Part shown: piece after piece, positions 17,545 to 25,368 of the stretch
Layout of the letters: every line of letters starts with the position of its first letter
Position numbering within the stretch: position 1 is the first letter of the stretch
From: an uncultured Actinomycetes bacterium
GTDB lineage: Bacteria > Actinomycetota > Actinomycetes > Nanopelagicales > Nanopelagicaceae
Assembly (NCBI GenBank): GCA_903852815.1
Contig: CAINRW010000058.1
Location: 1 to 38,574, forward strand
DNA: 38,574 nt
Direction of reading: 5' to 3'
Notes under the pieces: generated by a model
Database searches by the model: none
The model's input: the letters and a program-made list of their open reading frames with translations, nothing else
What the model was told of the DNA's origin: nothing
Program-made: the position numbers and the translations under genes

Positions 17545-19698
17545 CTATCGATTTACCAAACCCGCTTGTAGGGCAACTACGAAATCAGGAACTAATTGCT
17601 GCTGACGGGCAAAATACATCGCTGCATCGCTAAAGCGTTCTGGATGCATTTCGGCTTCACGTTCAACAACATATGAAGCGAGTTGTTGAGCCAGCGTTTC
17701 TGAGATTGTTGCGCTTGCCTCTGGGGAGTTTTCATTCTCAAAACCATCTGTTTTATAAGCACCAAAAATGCTTTTAAGTGAACGATGTTTTCCGTACATG
17801 CGAATCATCAATCGGCCTTCTTCGATGCTCGCTGTAACTCTCTGCGGTGGGTTATCACGGCCACTTAATTCGAAGTCCAGTTTTGGATTTCTTTTGTGCC
17901 CTGCTTCAGTAATTCTCACAGTAACTTTAGCCACGGCACTCCCAACAGTTGCGTTAACAACTTCTGTACCCTCGGTTCGACCCGCAACACATACAACACG
18001 TGCTTCGCAGGCAGTTCCTGAAGCATTTGGCTTGAGAGTTACAACAGATTGAGCATCTAAGAGTCCTTCAGTAACTGTCATGTGCGCTCGTTCACCCGCA
18101 TAGGTGATGGGTGCTCTAAGTATGAGAACTTTACGTTTTTCCGGCGCAACACTCACTGTATCTGGATCAAAAACAAGCGAATCGGGAATGGCATCTTCAG
18201 GCGGATCAAAGTCAATAACTGTAACTTCACAAGCTGCAGAAACGTCACTTCTTGTGGCAAAGACTTTTGCGGTACCTATTGATGTCGCTTTGAATCTGAT
18301 TGTGTTGCTTACAACCGGCAAGCGCTCATGCTGGACCCATTTAGATGGATCAGGAATGTCAATAATTTCAATGACATTTGTTCCGGAAGTGATAGAAACT
18401 TGAAGAGGACCCAGATCCATACCTTCTGGTGCGCGTACTGTGAGTGATACTACCTCGCCCTTTTTACAAATGCGCCGCGGAGGAATAATTGTAAGGTCTT
18501 GGAAAAAGTCTTCTGTCCCTGTCTCTGTAGGGATTTCACCTGAGTCACTTGCATCGAGCAATTCCTGTAACTTGTTTGCCAAAGTGTTGCTTAGGGCATT
18601 GAAGCGATTACGTAACTTCTCTCCTTCGCGACGTTGTGCGCCTTCTTCCTCTGCGACAGCTTCTATTAAGGGTTTTAGGTAAGGTTCAACTGCTGCACAA
18701 AGTGCACGCCAATAAGGGTGCTCGCGAACCAATCCTTCTCGACTTCGGCTAATCACACGAGTTGGGTTGTATTCATCCATGCCCCCTTCATCATCAATCG
18801 CACGTGATAAGTCATGTATCTCTGGTGCTTCAAGACGCCCACAGAACCAGCCAACCTCTGGGCGATTAGAAAGATGTAAAAATGTGTTCTCGTAAGTTGC
18901 ACCGCGTCCGCTTACAACTAATCCATGTCGCGAATACCCATTTATAGATCCCAACTCCTTCGTTGGCAAGCGATAAACACTTAGACGTACTGGAAGCTTA
19001 AAATTTGGGACTGCAATGGTCTGATCAAGAACTAATTCGCCAGTTGGAGTCAGACCTTCTAAACGCTTTTTAGTCTTAGTGCGCTCGTCAAAGTAGGTAA
19101 CTTCATTTCGATTGATTAGATCTCGAAGTTGAACGTTTGTTTCCAACTTCTCAACCATTTCAGATGCTGATGGGACACGGTGGCGTTCGTGTAGATAAAG
19201 TTCTGCTGTTAAGCCAGATTCCGCTTCAGATAAGCCCGTTTCTAAACGTGCGTCTGCCGTGGGTGAATCATCGAAGAAGTCCATTTCATATTCTCCTCGA
19301 TGATTAATTTCAAGAGTGCTGTATTTACTATCGCAAATTGAAACAAATCGCGCTCTGCCTAGAGCAGCAATATCTTTTGCACCACGTCCAAAAAGTCCAC
19401 GAGTACCCATTTCGGCGACAGCTTTTTGATTTTTGTCTCCTAGGTTTGTGAAAGCTTCTTCCATACGAGAACCTTGTAGTCCTCCAGCTTTATCACGAAC
19501 GATGAAAACACCTTTATATGGATCAGTAGATTTGATATAACTAATCTCGATATAGCCATTGCCTTTGCCATCATAAGCATCATCGGCATTGGTGATAAGT
19601 TCGATAAGAGCGCGCATGACATCGCCCTTCATGGCTTCTTCGGCATCTTGCTGAAAACCGCGTTGTGTGTATTTAAGTTGACCTTGGCGTTTACTCAT
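17545..19698 (-). CDS. GHKL (Hsp90/MORC-like) ATPase with Ig-like repeats
   Basis: A 717-residue protein. Residues 1-250 form a GHKL ATP-binding fold: N-box Glu33, Asn37 and Asp40 in ELITNADDAY, the G1 element VRDKAGGL (67-74, with Lys where DNGxG is usual) and the lid GLFGRGAKD (101-109). Residues about 345-385 are a charged coiled coil. Residues about 405-610 look like two or three bacterial Ig-like beta domains (KKGEVVSLTVRAPEG; VTVIDFDPPEDAIPDS), uncommon in a cytoplasmic ATPase. The C-terminal 80 residues are helical. Start has GGAGAAG upstream. It sits between the wHTH-like gene and the sigma-4-like gene with 2-3 bp gaps, so the three are expressed together. Confidence 0.82.
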   Translation of the reverse strand: MSKRQGQLKYTQRGFQQDAEEAMKGDVMRALIELITNADDAYDGKGNGYIEISYIKSTDPYKGVFIVRDKAGGLQGSRMEEAFTNLGDKNQKAVAEMGTRGLFGRGAKDIAALGRARFVSICDSKYSTLEINHRGEYEMDFFDDSPTADARLETGLSEAESGLTAELYLHERHRVPSASEMVEKLETNVQLRDLINRNEVTYFDERTKTKKRLEGLTPTGELVLDQTIAVPNFKLPVRLSVYRLPTKELGSINGYSRHGLVVSGRGATYENTFLHLSNRPEVGWFCGRLEAPEIHDLSRAIDDEGGMDEYNPTRVISRSREGLVREHPYWRALCAAVEPYLKPLIEAVAEEEGAQRREGEKLRNRFNALSNTLANKLQELLDASDSGEIPTETGTEDFFQDLTIIPPRRICKKGEVVSLTVRAPEGMDLGPLQVSITSGTNVIEIIDIPDPSKWVQHERLPVVSNTIRFKATSIGTAKVFATRSDVSAACEVTVIDFDPPEDAIPDSLVFDPDTVSVAPEKRKVLILRAPITYAGERAHMTVTEGLLDAQSVVTLKPNASGTACEARVVCVAGRTEGTEVVNATVGSAVAKVTVRITEAGHKRNPKLDFELSGRDNPPQRVTASIEEGRLMIRMYGKHRSLKSIFGAYKTDGFENENSPEASATISETLAQQLASYVVEREAEMHPERFSDAAMYFARQQQLVPDFVVALQAGLVNR

Positions 19699-19700
19699 AT

Positions 19701-20315
19701 TTACTTCTCTTCTCCGTTCAATACTTTACGCTCGACTAGTTGGGCGAATGACATTAATTCGTTGTCTGTTAGAACATCTGCTGCTCTCTTTACATCATGA
19801 ACACGAGATGCCCAGGTGACAGGTGAGCTTGCTGCAGAACATTGAAGTACTGAAGCAAAATCAACAATCGTCAATGAATTTGAATCTGTTTTATAAAGAT
19901 TCCATACATCACTACTCTTTATCTCATGACGCTTTCTTTCGTACATATTTGTTGTTTTCGATGCTTGTACGGGTGAATTTGAATAAACTTTTTCAAGAAT
20001 AGGTAGATAGGTTTCTACCCATCGAACGCCATCCAGTGTTAGGCGACGTGCATATTGGTTTGTGTGATGGAAGAGCCCAACATGAGTCGATGCTTCAACT
20101 GATTGAAGAGCTTTGGAAACCTTCTTGTAGTCAGGGATATCGGGACGCGTACGCCAACTCAACCGTGCAGGGGCTAACTCGTGACACTTCAAGAACATCT
20201 CTTCAACATCTACATCTTTATCTGCCCCGTTGAGAAGATAGAGAGCAAATACGAGTGCATCTTGATTGTTAGCAGTATCACTCGGAGGATCGGTACGGAC
20301 CGTTTTGTTACTCAT
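19701..20315 (-). CDS. Hypothetical winged-helix-like protein
   Basis: About 204 residues from the chosen ATG at 20315 (MSNKTVRTD), which has GGGAGA eight bases upstream; an in-frame ATG at 20345 adds ten residues. The first 110 residues (ALVFALYLLNGA; DYKKVSKALQSVEAS; YARRLTLDGVRWVE) have the helix-helix-strand pattern of a winged helix, suggesting DNA or protein binding. The C-terminal part is helical. No family recognised. It ends 2 bp before the GHKL ATPase start and is the first gene of that trio. Confidence 0.7.
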   Translation of the reverse strand: MSNKTVRTDPPSDTANNQDALVFALYLLNGADKDVDVEEMFLKCHELAPARLSWRTRPDIPDYKKVSKALQSVEASTHVGLFHHTNQYARRLTLDGVRWVETYLPILEKVYSNSPVQASKTTNMYERKRHEIKSSDVWNLYKTDSNSLTIVDFASVLQCSAASSPVTWASRVHDVKRAADVLTDNELMSFAQLVERKVLNGEEK

Positions 20316-20348
20316 AGTAATAAGTCTCCCACTTACGTCTGACATTCG

Positions 20349-20375
20349 GAAAGGGGAGGACTAAGCCCCTCTTTC
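20349..20375 (-). terminator. Weak hairpin between the GIY-YIG gene and the GHKL trio
   Basis: On the minus strand GAAA-GA-GGGG pairs with CCCC-TTTC around a 9-nt loop (8 bp with a 2-nt bulge), with no U tract after it. It may be a partial terminator, so the trio downstream could be read through from the GIY-YIG gene. Confidence 0.3.
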
Positions 20376-20420
20376 GAGAAATGGAGGCAATTTGTGAAAC
20401 AACCTTTGAAGAGTTCAATA

Positions 20421-21452
20421 TTAGTGCGCCACCTTTGGCTCGACAATGAGGGCAATAGTTTCTGCTCCTTGAATCACGCAAGCGTTGTACTCCACTGGAT
20501 ATGCAGCTTGGAGAGATGTCTTGTCAAAGGAAATTGTTTCCTTCTTCTCGCGCTTCCATGTGCAGATATATTCAATGCCATCTGCACTACCGGTCATAAC
20601 TCGGAGCTTTACGTTGGCAATATCTACTTTCCACTCTGCATACTTTCTTATTTCATGCACACCTAGATGCTTCTCGTGCAGCGCAAATCCAGTATCCATA
20701 GAATGATCTGCATTCAGTAACTGATCTTTGAAGGATGCAATTAGTTCAACCTGCTCTTCGCCAAGAAGACCTAAATCAGGAATCCAGTCCTTGGCAGGCT
20801 TAATCCTGAAAGAGCCCTTGATTGGATAAGTTGTCGTTGAGTACTTCTTGAATAGTTCTGGGTACTTGGAGGCAAATAGTTTTTCATCAAATCGTTTAGC
20901 GCCAGATCGAGTTTGAACAGAGGCACGACCCGAAACGTCGATGCCCTGCTCAATAGCTTGATAGATGTAATTGTCATATTGAATCAAAGCTTCATCACAT
21001 GCATCAAGAATGACCTTGAGGTCTTGAATCTGTACGTACCAGTCTTCAGCTTCCTCGGTGGCTTCAATCTTTGAGCCATTGCTAATGGTCGTCTTCAATA
21101 CCTTGGCAGTCTTATAGTCCTCGATATTTTCACTCATTTCAGCAGCTAACTCTTTAGCCTTCTTTATTGCGCTTTGTAATTCGGCATCGTTGAAATGCAT
21201 CCACTCCCCCATCACGCGATTACGGGCAAAGAGGTAGTGCAGATTGGTTTCAACAGCTTCAACGGCAGGCATAGATAACGCTTCAACTATGCATAACTTG
21301 CGTGGGTTTCCGGTTTGGTGTTCGAGCAATCGATTCTTTGAATCACGTCCGTCGGCATCGCGCACAATACCTATTTTGTAATAACTAGACCGTGATCCAG
21401 TTTTCACATCTTGCTCGTTAATGAAATAGAGCTGACCTGGGGTTAAAATCAT
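20421..21452 (-). CDS. GIY-YIG nuclease-domain protein (T5orf172-like)
   Basis: A 343-residue protein. Residues 1-95 match the GIY-YIG fold of the T5orf172 type: LYF (8-10), YKIGI (25-29), Arg41, His45, then VETNLHYLF with Glu68 and His72, and GEWMHF (82-87). These are the positions expected for an active metal-dependent nuclease. The C-terminal 200 residues are not recognised; they have a helical stretch and a beta-rich end (LRVMTGSADGIEYICTWKRE) that may recognise DNA or partners. An AAGGA motif lies eight bases upstream of the start. It follows the 171-residue unknown by 48 bp. Confidence 0.8.
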   Translation of the reverse strand: MILTPGQLYFINEQDVKTGSRSSYYKIGIVRDADGRDSKNRLLEHQTGNPRKLCIVEALSMPAVEAVETNLHYLFARNRVMGEWMHFNDAELQSAIKKAKELAAEMSENIEDYKTAKVLKTTISNGSKIEATEEAEDWYVQIQDLKVILDACDEALIQYDNYIYQAIEQGIDVSGRASVQTRSGAKRFDEKLFASKYPELFKKYSTTTYPIKGSFRIKPAKDWIPDLGLLGEEQVELIASFKDQLLNADHSMDTGFALHEKHLGVHEIRKYAEWKVDIANVKLRVMTGSADGIEYICTWKREKKETISFDKTSLQAAYPVEYNACVIQGAETIALIVEPKVAH

Positions 21453-21500
21453 TTATCAATCCTTCCGATATACGGCTGTAAATACAATGCTTTTCGGGTC

Positions 21501-22016
21501 TTAATCATCAATACCCCCAAGTGATTCTTGGTCGGGGTGCTTGCGAGCCTTCTTTCGTGCTGTTTTCTTTTCAACAGGCTTAAGCATCAAGTTGCGAGTT
21601 TGATAAGTCCCTTCGATAGCTGACCGAATAATGTCCTCCATGCTTGATTCATGAAGTGTGTATGAAAAAGTAGTAAAACTGTCATCCTCCTTCGTGCTCA
21701 CGATTTCTACATGAGCGCGAATAGTTTCTTTGATTGTTGGCTGGGTAGCCTTATTGCCGATTCGTGCCTGTTGTACACGAACAAATGTGACGAACTCTTT
21801 GCGTCCTCCAGGTCCAACATCTACGGCGCGTATCCGCATTACATAGTGCGTTGTCATGGGAATTTCGATTACAAGCTCATGCTTTACGCGACGCTTAGTA
21901 AAGATGATGCCAAGTGCGCGCAGTTGATTGATAACGAAATCTTCCTCCATGCGTGCTGCAACTTCTGGCAAGAGTTCGCGTAACTGACCTGCTGATGGTG
22001 TGATTTCAAATGACAT
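21501..22016 (-). CDS. Hypothetical protein, 171 aa
   Basis: An alpha/beta protein starting MSFEITPSAGQLRELLPEVA, with repeated beta strands in the middle (VIEIPMTTHYVMRIRAVDV) and a very basic Lys/Arg-rich tail near residues 147-162 (KKTARKKARKHP). No family recognised. Its start overlaps the end of the preceding 69-residue gene by 11 bp, which suggests coupled translation and a complex with fixed stoichiometry. Confidence 0.7.
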   Translation of the reverse strand: MSFEITPSAGQLRELLPEVAARMEEDFVINQLRALGIIFTKRRVKHELVIEIPMTTHYVMRIRAVDVGPGGRKEFVTFVRVQQARIGNKATQPTIKETIRAHVEIVSTKEDDSFTTFSYTLHESSMEDIIRSAIEGTYQTRNLMLKPVEKKTARKKARKHPDQESLGGIDD

Positions 22017-22215
22017 TGACTAATCCTTTCTTCATGAAACTCTTAACTACAACGCCATCGCGGACGATTTCGGTAATTGTGGTTTTGCGAATCATCTGAC
22101 CTTGTGGGTACTTATAAGTGGTTGTAACGTCAAATTCCTTTAGCGTTAGTCTCCCGAATTTAATGCCTAGGTGACTACGGATGGCTTCTTCGATAAGTGA
22201 TATCTCAGGCAGCAA
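22006..22215 (-). CDS. Small hypothetical protein, TTG start
   Basis: About 69 residues, beginning LPEISLIEEAIRSHLG after an initiating TTG at 22215. I chose this start because GAGGGGAG lies seven bases upstream; the frame also runs back to 22272 but that version overlaps the previous gene by 68 bp without a ribosome binding site. Contains a strand pair (EFDVTTTYKYPQGQMIRK). The ends overlap the neighbours by 11 bp on both sides. No family recognised. Confidence 0.6.
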   Translation of the reverse strand: MLPEISLIEEAIRSHLGIKFGRLTLKEFDVTTTYKYPQGQMIRKTTITEIVRDGVVVKSFMKKGLVNVI

Positions 22216-22681
22216 GTGAGAACTCCCCTCTCTTGGTTGAGTCAAAGAGCTCTGAATATTCCTCGACTCCAAGTTTGGTCAGGTGGTACTGAGGAACTGC
22301 ATGCTTGTGGCACTCGTAATAGCGCTTCTCGGATCGATGGCTCGTACGGCCTTCTGACTCAGCCTTGTGGCGGGTTCTACGCGCTTTACTCACTCGCATC
22401 TTTGCCACTTCGATGTCGCGAATTGAGTCTTTTTTGCACTCAGCCGCAAATTTAATTAGCAGGGCATTCTTGGGCTTCTCTCCCTTTTTCCTATGGACAA
22501 ATTTGCCAGGCTCCCTTTTTTGGGATTTGTCCTTGGCTACCGCAAATCGACGATCCCATTTGAAGTCTTCTTCTACATAGTTTTTAACCATTTGCAGTGC
22601 CTCTCGTAATCTTTTAACTGGCCTGACAACTTGTAAAACCAGCGTCTTACTTATGTTTTTTGAGCTTTTTACGTCTCGCAC
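22205..22681 (-). CDS. Basic hypothetical protein, GTG start
   Basis: A 158-residue strongly basic protein, starting at GTG with AAGGAA about ten bases upstream. The middle (KRYYECHKHAVPQYHL, and the Arg/Lys-rich SKARRTRHKAESEGR) suggests nucleic-acid binding; the C-terminus is LTKLGVEEYSELFDS. No family recognised. It is the first gene of the set leading to the GIY-YIG gene and is divergent from the plus-strand gene at 22884. Confidence 0.65.
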   Translation of the reverse strand: MRDVKSSKNISKTLVLQVVRPVKRLREALQMVKNYVEEDFKWDRRFAVAKDKSQKREPGKFVHRKKGEKPKNALLIKFAAECKKDSIRDIEVAKMRVSKARRTRHKAESEGRTSHRSEKRYYECHKHAVPQYHLTKLGVEEYSELFDSTKRGEFSLAA

Positions 22682-22742
22682 GCTTTTGATTCCTTCGAAT
22701 CTAGGGCGGGTGCTTTACTAACTAGGGAAACCATACCATACC

Positions 22743-22756
22743 TATAGAAATCTATA
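22743..22756. promoter_or_regulatory. Palindrome in the divergent promoter region
   Basis: TATAG and CTATA form a perfect inverted repeat around AAAT, and a further CTCTAT half-site follows at 22761-22766. On the minus strand a promoter-like pair, TTGTAT and TATGGT with 18-bp spacing, overlaps the palindrome. It could be an operator controlling the GIY-YIG gene set and perhaps the divergent gene. Confidence 0.4.
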
Positions 22757-22883
22757 CAACTCTATGTCTTCGTCCATTCTGGTATTTTGCGCTCATGACG
22801 TGTAACCTAAGAGCACTATAAATTATTCCTGTCAGAACTAATGAAATGGGTCAGCTATCAAATTCCCGATAGAAGGTGAAGCT

Positions 22884-24032
22884 TTGGCGGTCGCCACGAA
22901 GCGATATGTGGAGACCGCTTATAACGAAGTGCGCTCAGAACTGGAATGGAGTTACCTTCCGTCGGCGATTCTCGCGATCTGGGGGGAATCTCCCTTATCG
23001 GCATCGGACCGAAAGGCCTCAATGAGCGCCCAATTAGAGGGACTCAGGGACATTTGCCAGATCATTGCAACATTTCCCGGGTCAACGGCTGTCAGGAAAA
23101 TTCACGAGGTGCTTGTACGAACAGACGCAATGGCGAACTCGCATAACGAAAAAGCTATGGCAGAAGAGTTTTTCAATCTAACGATTTACTATGTGCGAGT
23201 TCAAAATTTCGCTCGTCACATGAAAACATCCGTGAATAATCACTTGCGAGCATTAGGAATAGATCCTCGAAGTGAGTCAACATTTTCCTCCTACGAAACA
23301 TCGCTGTTTGAGATGGAACAGATTGGAAAAATTGCTACAGCCCTTAAGCAACAAACACTCAACAATGCTGACGAAGTCAACACTTGGGCAGATAATGTCG
23401 CCGCCCTCCTTGTGAGTACTAACGAGAATGAAAGGACGCGTCGCTCTCAAACAAGTGGCGATTATTCATTCATGCAAGCTGGCAGTCGAACTCGTGGCCT
23501 AGTTGCAAGCGGGGGTTTAGTTTCTTATAAACTTAGGTTTAAGCAAGCCATCGCAGCCACTTTGGGCATAGATTTGAATATGCCAGACACAAAACTCGAA
23601 AGAACGATTACCAAGTCAATTTCGGATCAACTGAAGGCACTCGGTGAACTTCCAAGTTCTAGTTCACCACTTTATAAGAAACTAGTGGAACTACAACCTC
23701 AACGAATTTCAAAATCGAAGTCAAATTCATCTAACTTCTTATGGGAACTAAAGACAGATAGAAATGAAAATCCTAAGAAGAATTTACACAAACATGTACT
23801 CCAGCTTGATGGTCGCAATCTCATAATTGAGGCTTCTTCACAGGCCTATACGACAGAATTGATTGATGGAATCATGAAAACTGTAAGTATCCAAATGGAA
23901 TTGAATCCAACTGCTAAGGAACTACTTGCTACTTTTGAGAGTAAGGACCAATTAATCCGAATTACACTTGAAAAGCCACAACGGGTGGATCAACGCAAAA
24001 TTGCGCAGGTCCTTGCTCAGCTTGCAAAGTAG
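22884..24032 (+). CDS. Hypothetical protein, 382 aa, TTG start
   Basis: No family recognised. It begins at TTG (22884) with AGAAGGTGA eight bases upstream. Residues 1-190 are helical (SAQLEGLRDICQIIATFPGS; EEFFNLTIYYVRVQNFARH). The middle contains RTRGLVASGGLVSYKLRFKQ. The last 80 residues form an alpha/beta unit (LIIEASSQAYTTELIDGIMK; QRKIAQ-like end) that could be a dimerisation domain. It is the only plus-strand gene between 14.3 and 38.5 kb, divergent from the basic-protein gene and convergent, 1 bp apart, with the PLD gene. Co-inheritance with the GIY-YIG set is plausible. Confidence 0.7.
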   Translation: MAVATKRYVETAYNEVRSELEWSYLPSAILAIWGESPLSASDRKASMSAQLEGLRDICQIIATFPGSTAVRKIHEVLVRTDAMANSHNEKAMAEEFFNLTIYYVRVQNFARHMKTSVNNHLRALGIDPRSESTFSSYETSLFEMEQIGKIATALKQQTLNNADEVNTWADNVAALLVSTNENERTRRSQTSGDYSFMQAGSRTRGLVASGGLVSYKLRFKQAIAATLGIDLNMPDTKLERTITKSISDQLKALGELPSSSSPLYKKLVELQPQRISKSKSNSSNFLWELKTDRNENPKKNLHKHVLQLDGRNLIIEASSQAYTTELIDGIMKTVSIQMELNPTAKELLATFESKDQLIRITLEKPQRVDQRKIAQVLAQLAK

Positions 24033-24033
24033 C

Positions 24034-25368
24034 CTAATCCTTTGGAATTAGATCTAGCCTCATAGGTCTTCCCTGATTTGTACATTCTTCCATCATAAGA
24101 TTAAATCGCTTTTGGACGACATTTGCATTGGTTCGCATTTCACCAATTTCTGTACGGTATTTTCGCCGCTTATCTCCCATAAATGAAAGCCAGTTAAAAC
24201 TTGTTGCAATATAGACATCATCATAAATCAAGATCTTGGCGTGGCTCTCATTTAACTTTATAAATTGAAAGTTTTTTGGATACTTTTCTGACAATTTAAA
24301 AAGCGCCTCGAGTGGGCGTTTACTACTTTTGTTTGCCTCGCTTGGGCGATCGGTTCCAAATCCCCAGGCAATGACTACGTTCACATTTCGCTTAAGCAAG
24401 CTTTCTAGTTTTCCCAGGAAAAGCGAGGTAACAACTCTTTCATTTACCCATGGAGACATAATTAGCAAGCGCTTTGAGGCTGTATCCAAGGCCTCTTCTA
24501 AGAGAGGGGCGTGTTCATAAGGACCAATTGGGCCCCCGTCCTCAGTCGTTTGCGGTGCATCTACAGGACTACTTAAGGCTTTTAAAGTGGCAAGCGCCTC
24601 GCTCGCTCCAACTTTTTCAAAGTCTATGCCTAAAGACTCAAGTCCACCCGCTGCTCGAAGAATTGATTCATGTTCCATAGAGCGCTCATCATTAATCACA
24701 ATAATGAAATCAGATTCTCCGGTTTCTGAATAAAAAATCATTAGTTTGGCTATCTTAAATCCGTATCTGCGTTTTAAAACTCTATGTATGTGGTGTACTT
24801 CGAATTTGGCTCGCTTATTCTGCTTTTCAAGAACTCGATTAATTTGAATTATGTCAAGATCTGCCTGACCAATTGTGTGTTTTTGTGTCTTACCCATCTC
24901 ATAATATGAGGTTTTAGTTTTGTCGAGTGAACTCTTGGTCTCAAAATCACTAAATGGCCAAGACTTAATTTGCCATTGCGCATTGTCGAAAATAATCTGC
25001 TTAGTCGTCGATTTTGGCGTTTCCGCTTGTTTTGTTCGTAAGGTCTCACGGCCTTGAGGCCTAATCGCAATTTTGGTCGGGCTTCCCGAATAGCTCAAAT
25101 TACCCGCTAATTCTTCTAGAGCAATGAGGTCCATTATCAGGCTTTCAGAAAAGCCTAGCGCCTCAGCTAAACCTTCAATCGAATCAATACCTAAATCCAC
25201 AAATCTCAAAATGTATTCTGTGGTCGGCAAAATTTCATCTGTTTGCTGCCCTAACACATCGATATCTAATTTGGATATTGGAATAGCAATATTTTCTATA
25301 GCCAACAATTTTAGATGTTGGTGGACAGATGCATACCGCGCTTCGAGGAATTTATATCGGTCAATCAT
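24034..25368 (-). CDS. PLD-superfamily nuclease-like protein
   Basis: A 444-residue protein with one phospholipase D (PLDc_2-like) domain in its last 160 residues. The catalytic motif is His376-x-Lys378-x4-Asp383 in HAKILIYDD, followed by ATSFNWLSF; MSPWVNE marks the start of the domain. One HKD motif means it would act as a dimer, as Nuc/BfiI-like nucleases do. Residues 1-270 are unknown and include a helical region and an alpha/beta region (EVHHIHRVLKRRYGFKIAKL). The ATG at 25368 overlaps the stop of the kinase-helicase gene by 8 bp; longer in-frame starts lie well inside that gene. The overlap points to a two-gene system. Confidence 0.82.
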   Translation of the reverse strand: MIDRYKFLEARYASVHQHLKLLAIENIAIPISKLDIDVLGQQTDEILPTTEYILRFVDLGIDSIEGLAEALGFSESLIMDLIALEELAGNLSYSGSPTKIAIRPQGRETLRTKQAETPKSTTKQIIFDNAQWQIKSWPFSDFETKSSLDKTKTSYYEMGKTQKHTIGQADLDIIQINRVLEKQNKRAKFEVHHIHRVLKRRYGFKIAKLMIFYSETGESDFIIVINDERSMEHESILRAAGGLESLGIDFEKVGASEALATLKALSSPVDAPQTTEDGGPIGPYEHAPLLEEALDTASKRLLIMSPWVNERVVTSLFLGKLESLLKRNVNVVIAWGFGTDRPSEANKSSKRPLEALFKLSEKYPKNFQFIKLNESHAKILIYDDVYIATSFNWLSFMGDKRRKYRTEIGEMRTNANVVQKRFNLMMEECTNQGRPMRLDLIPKD

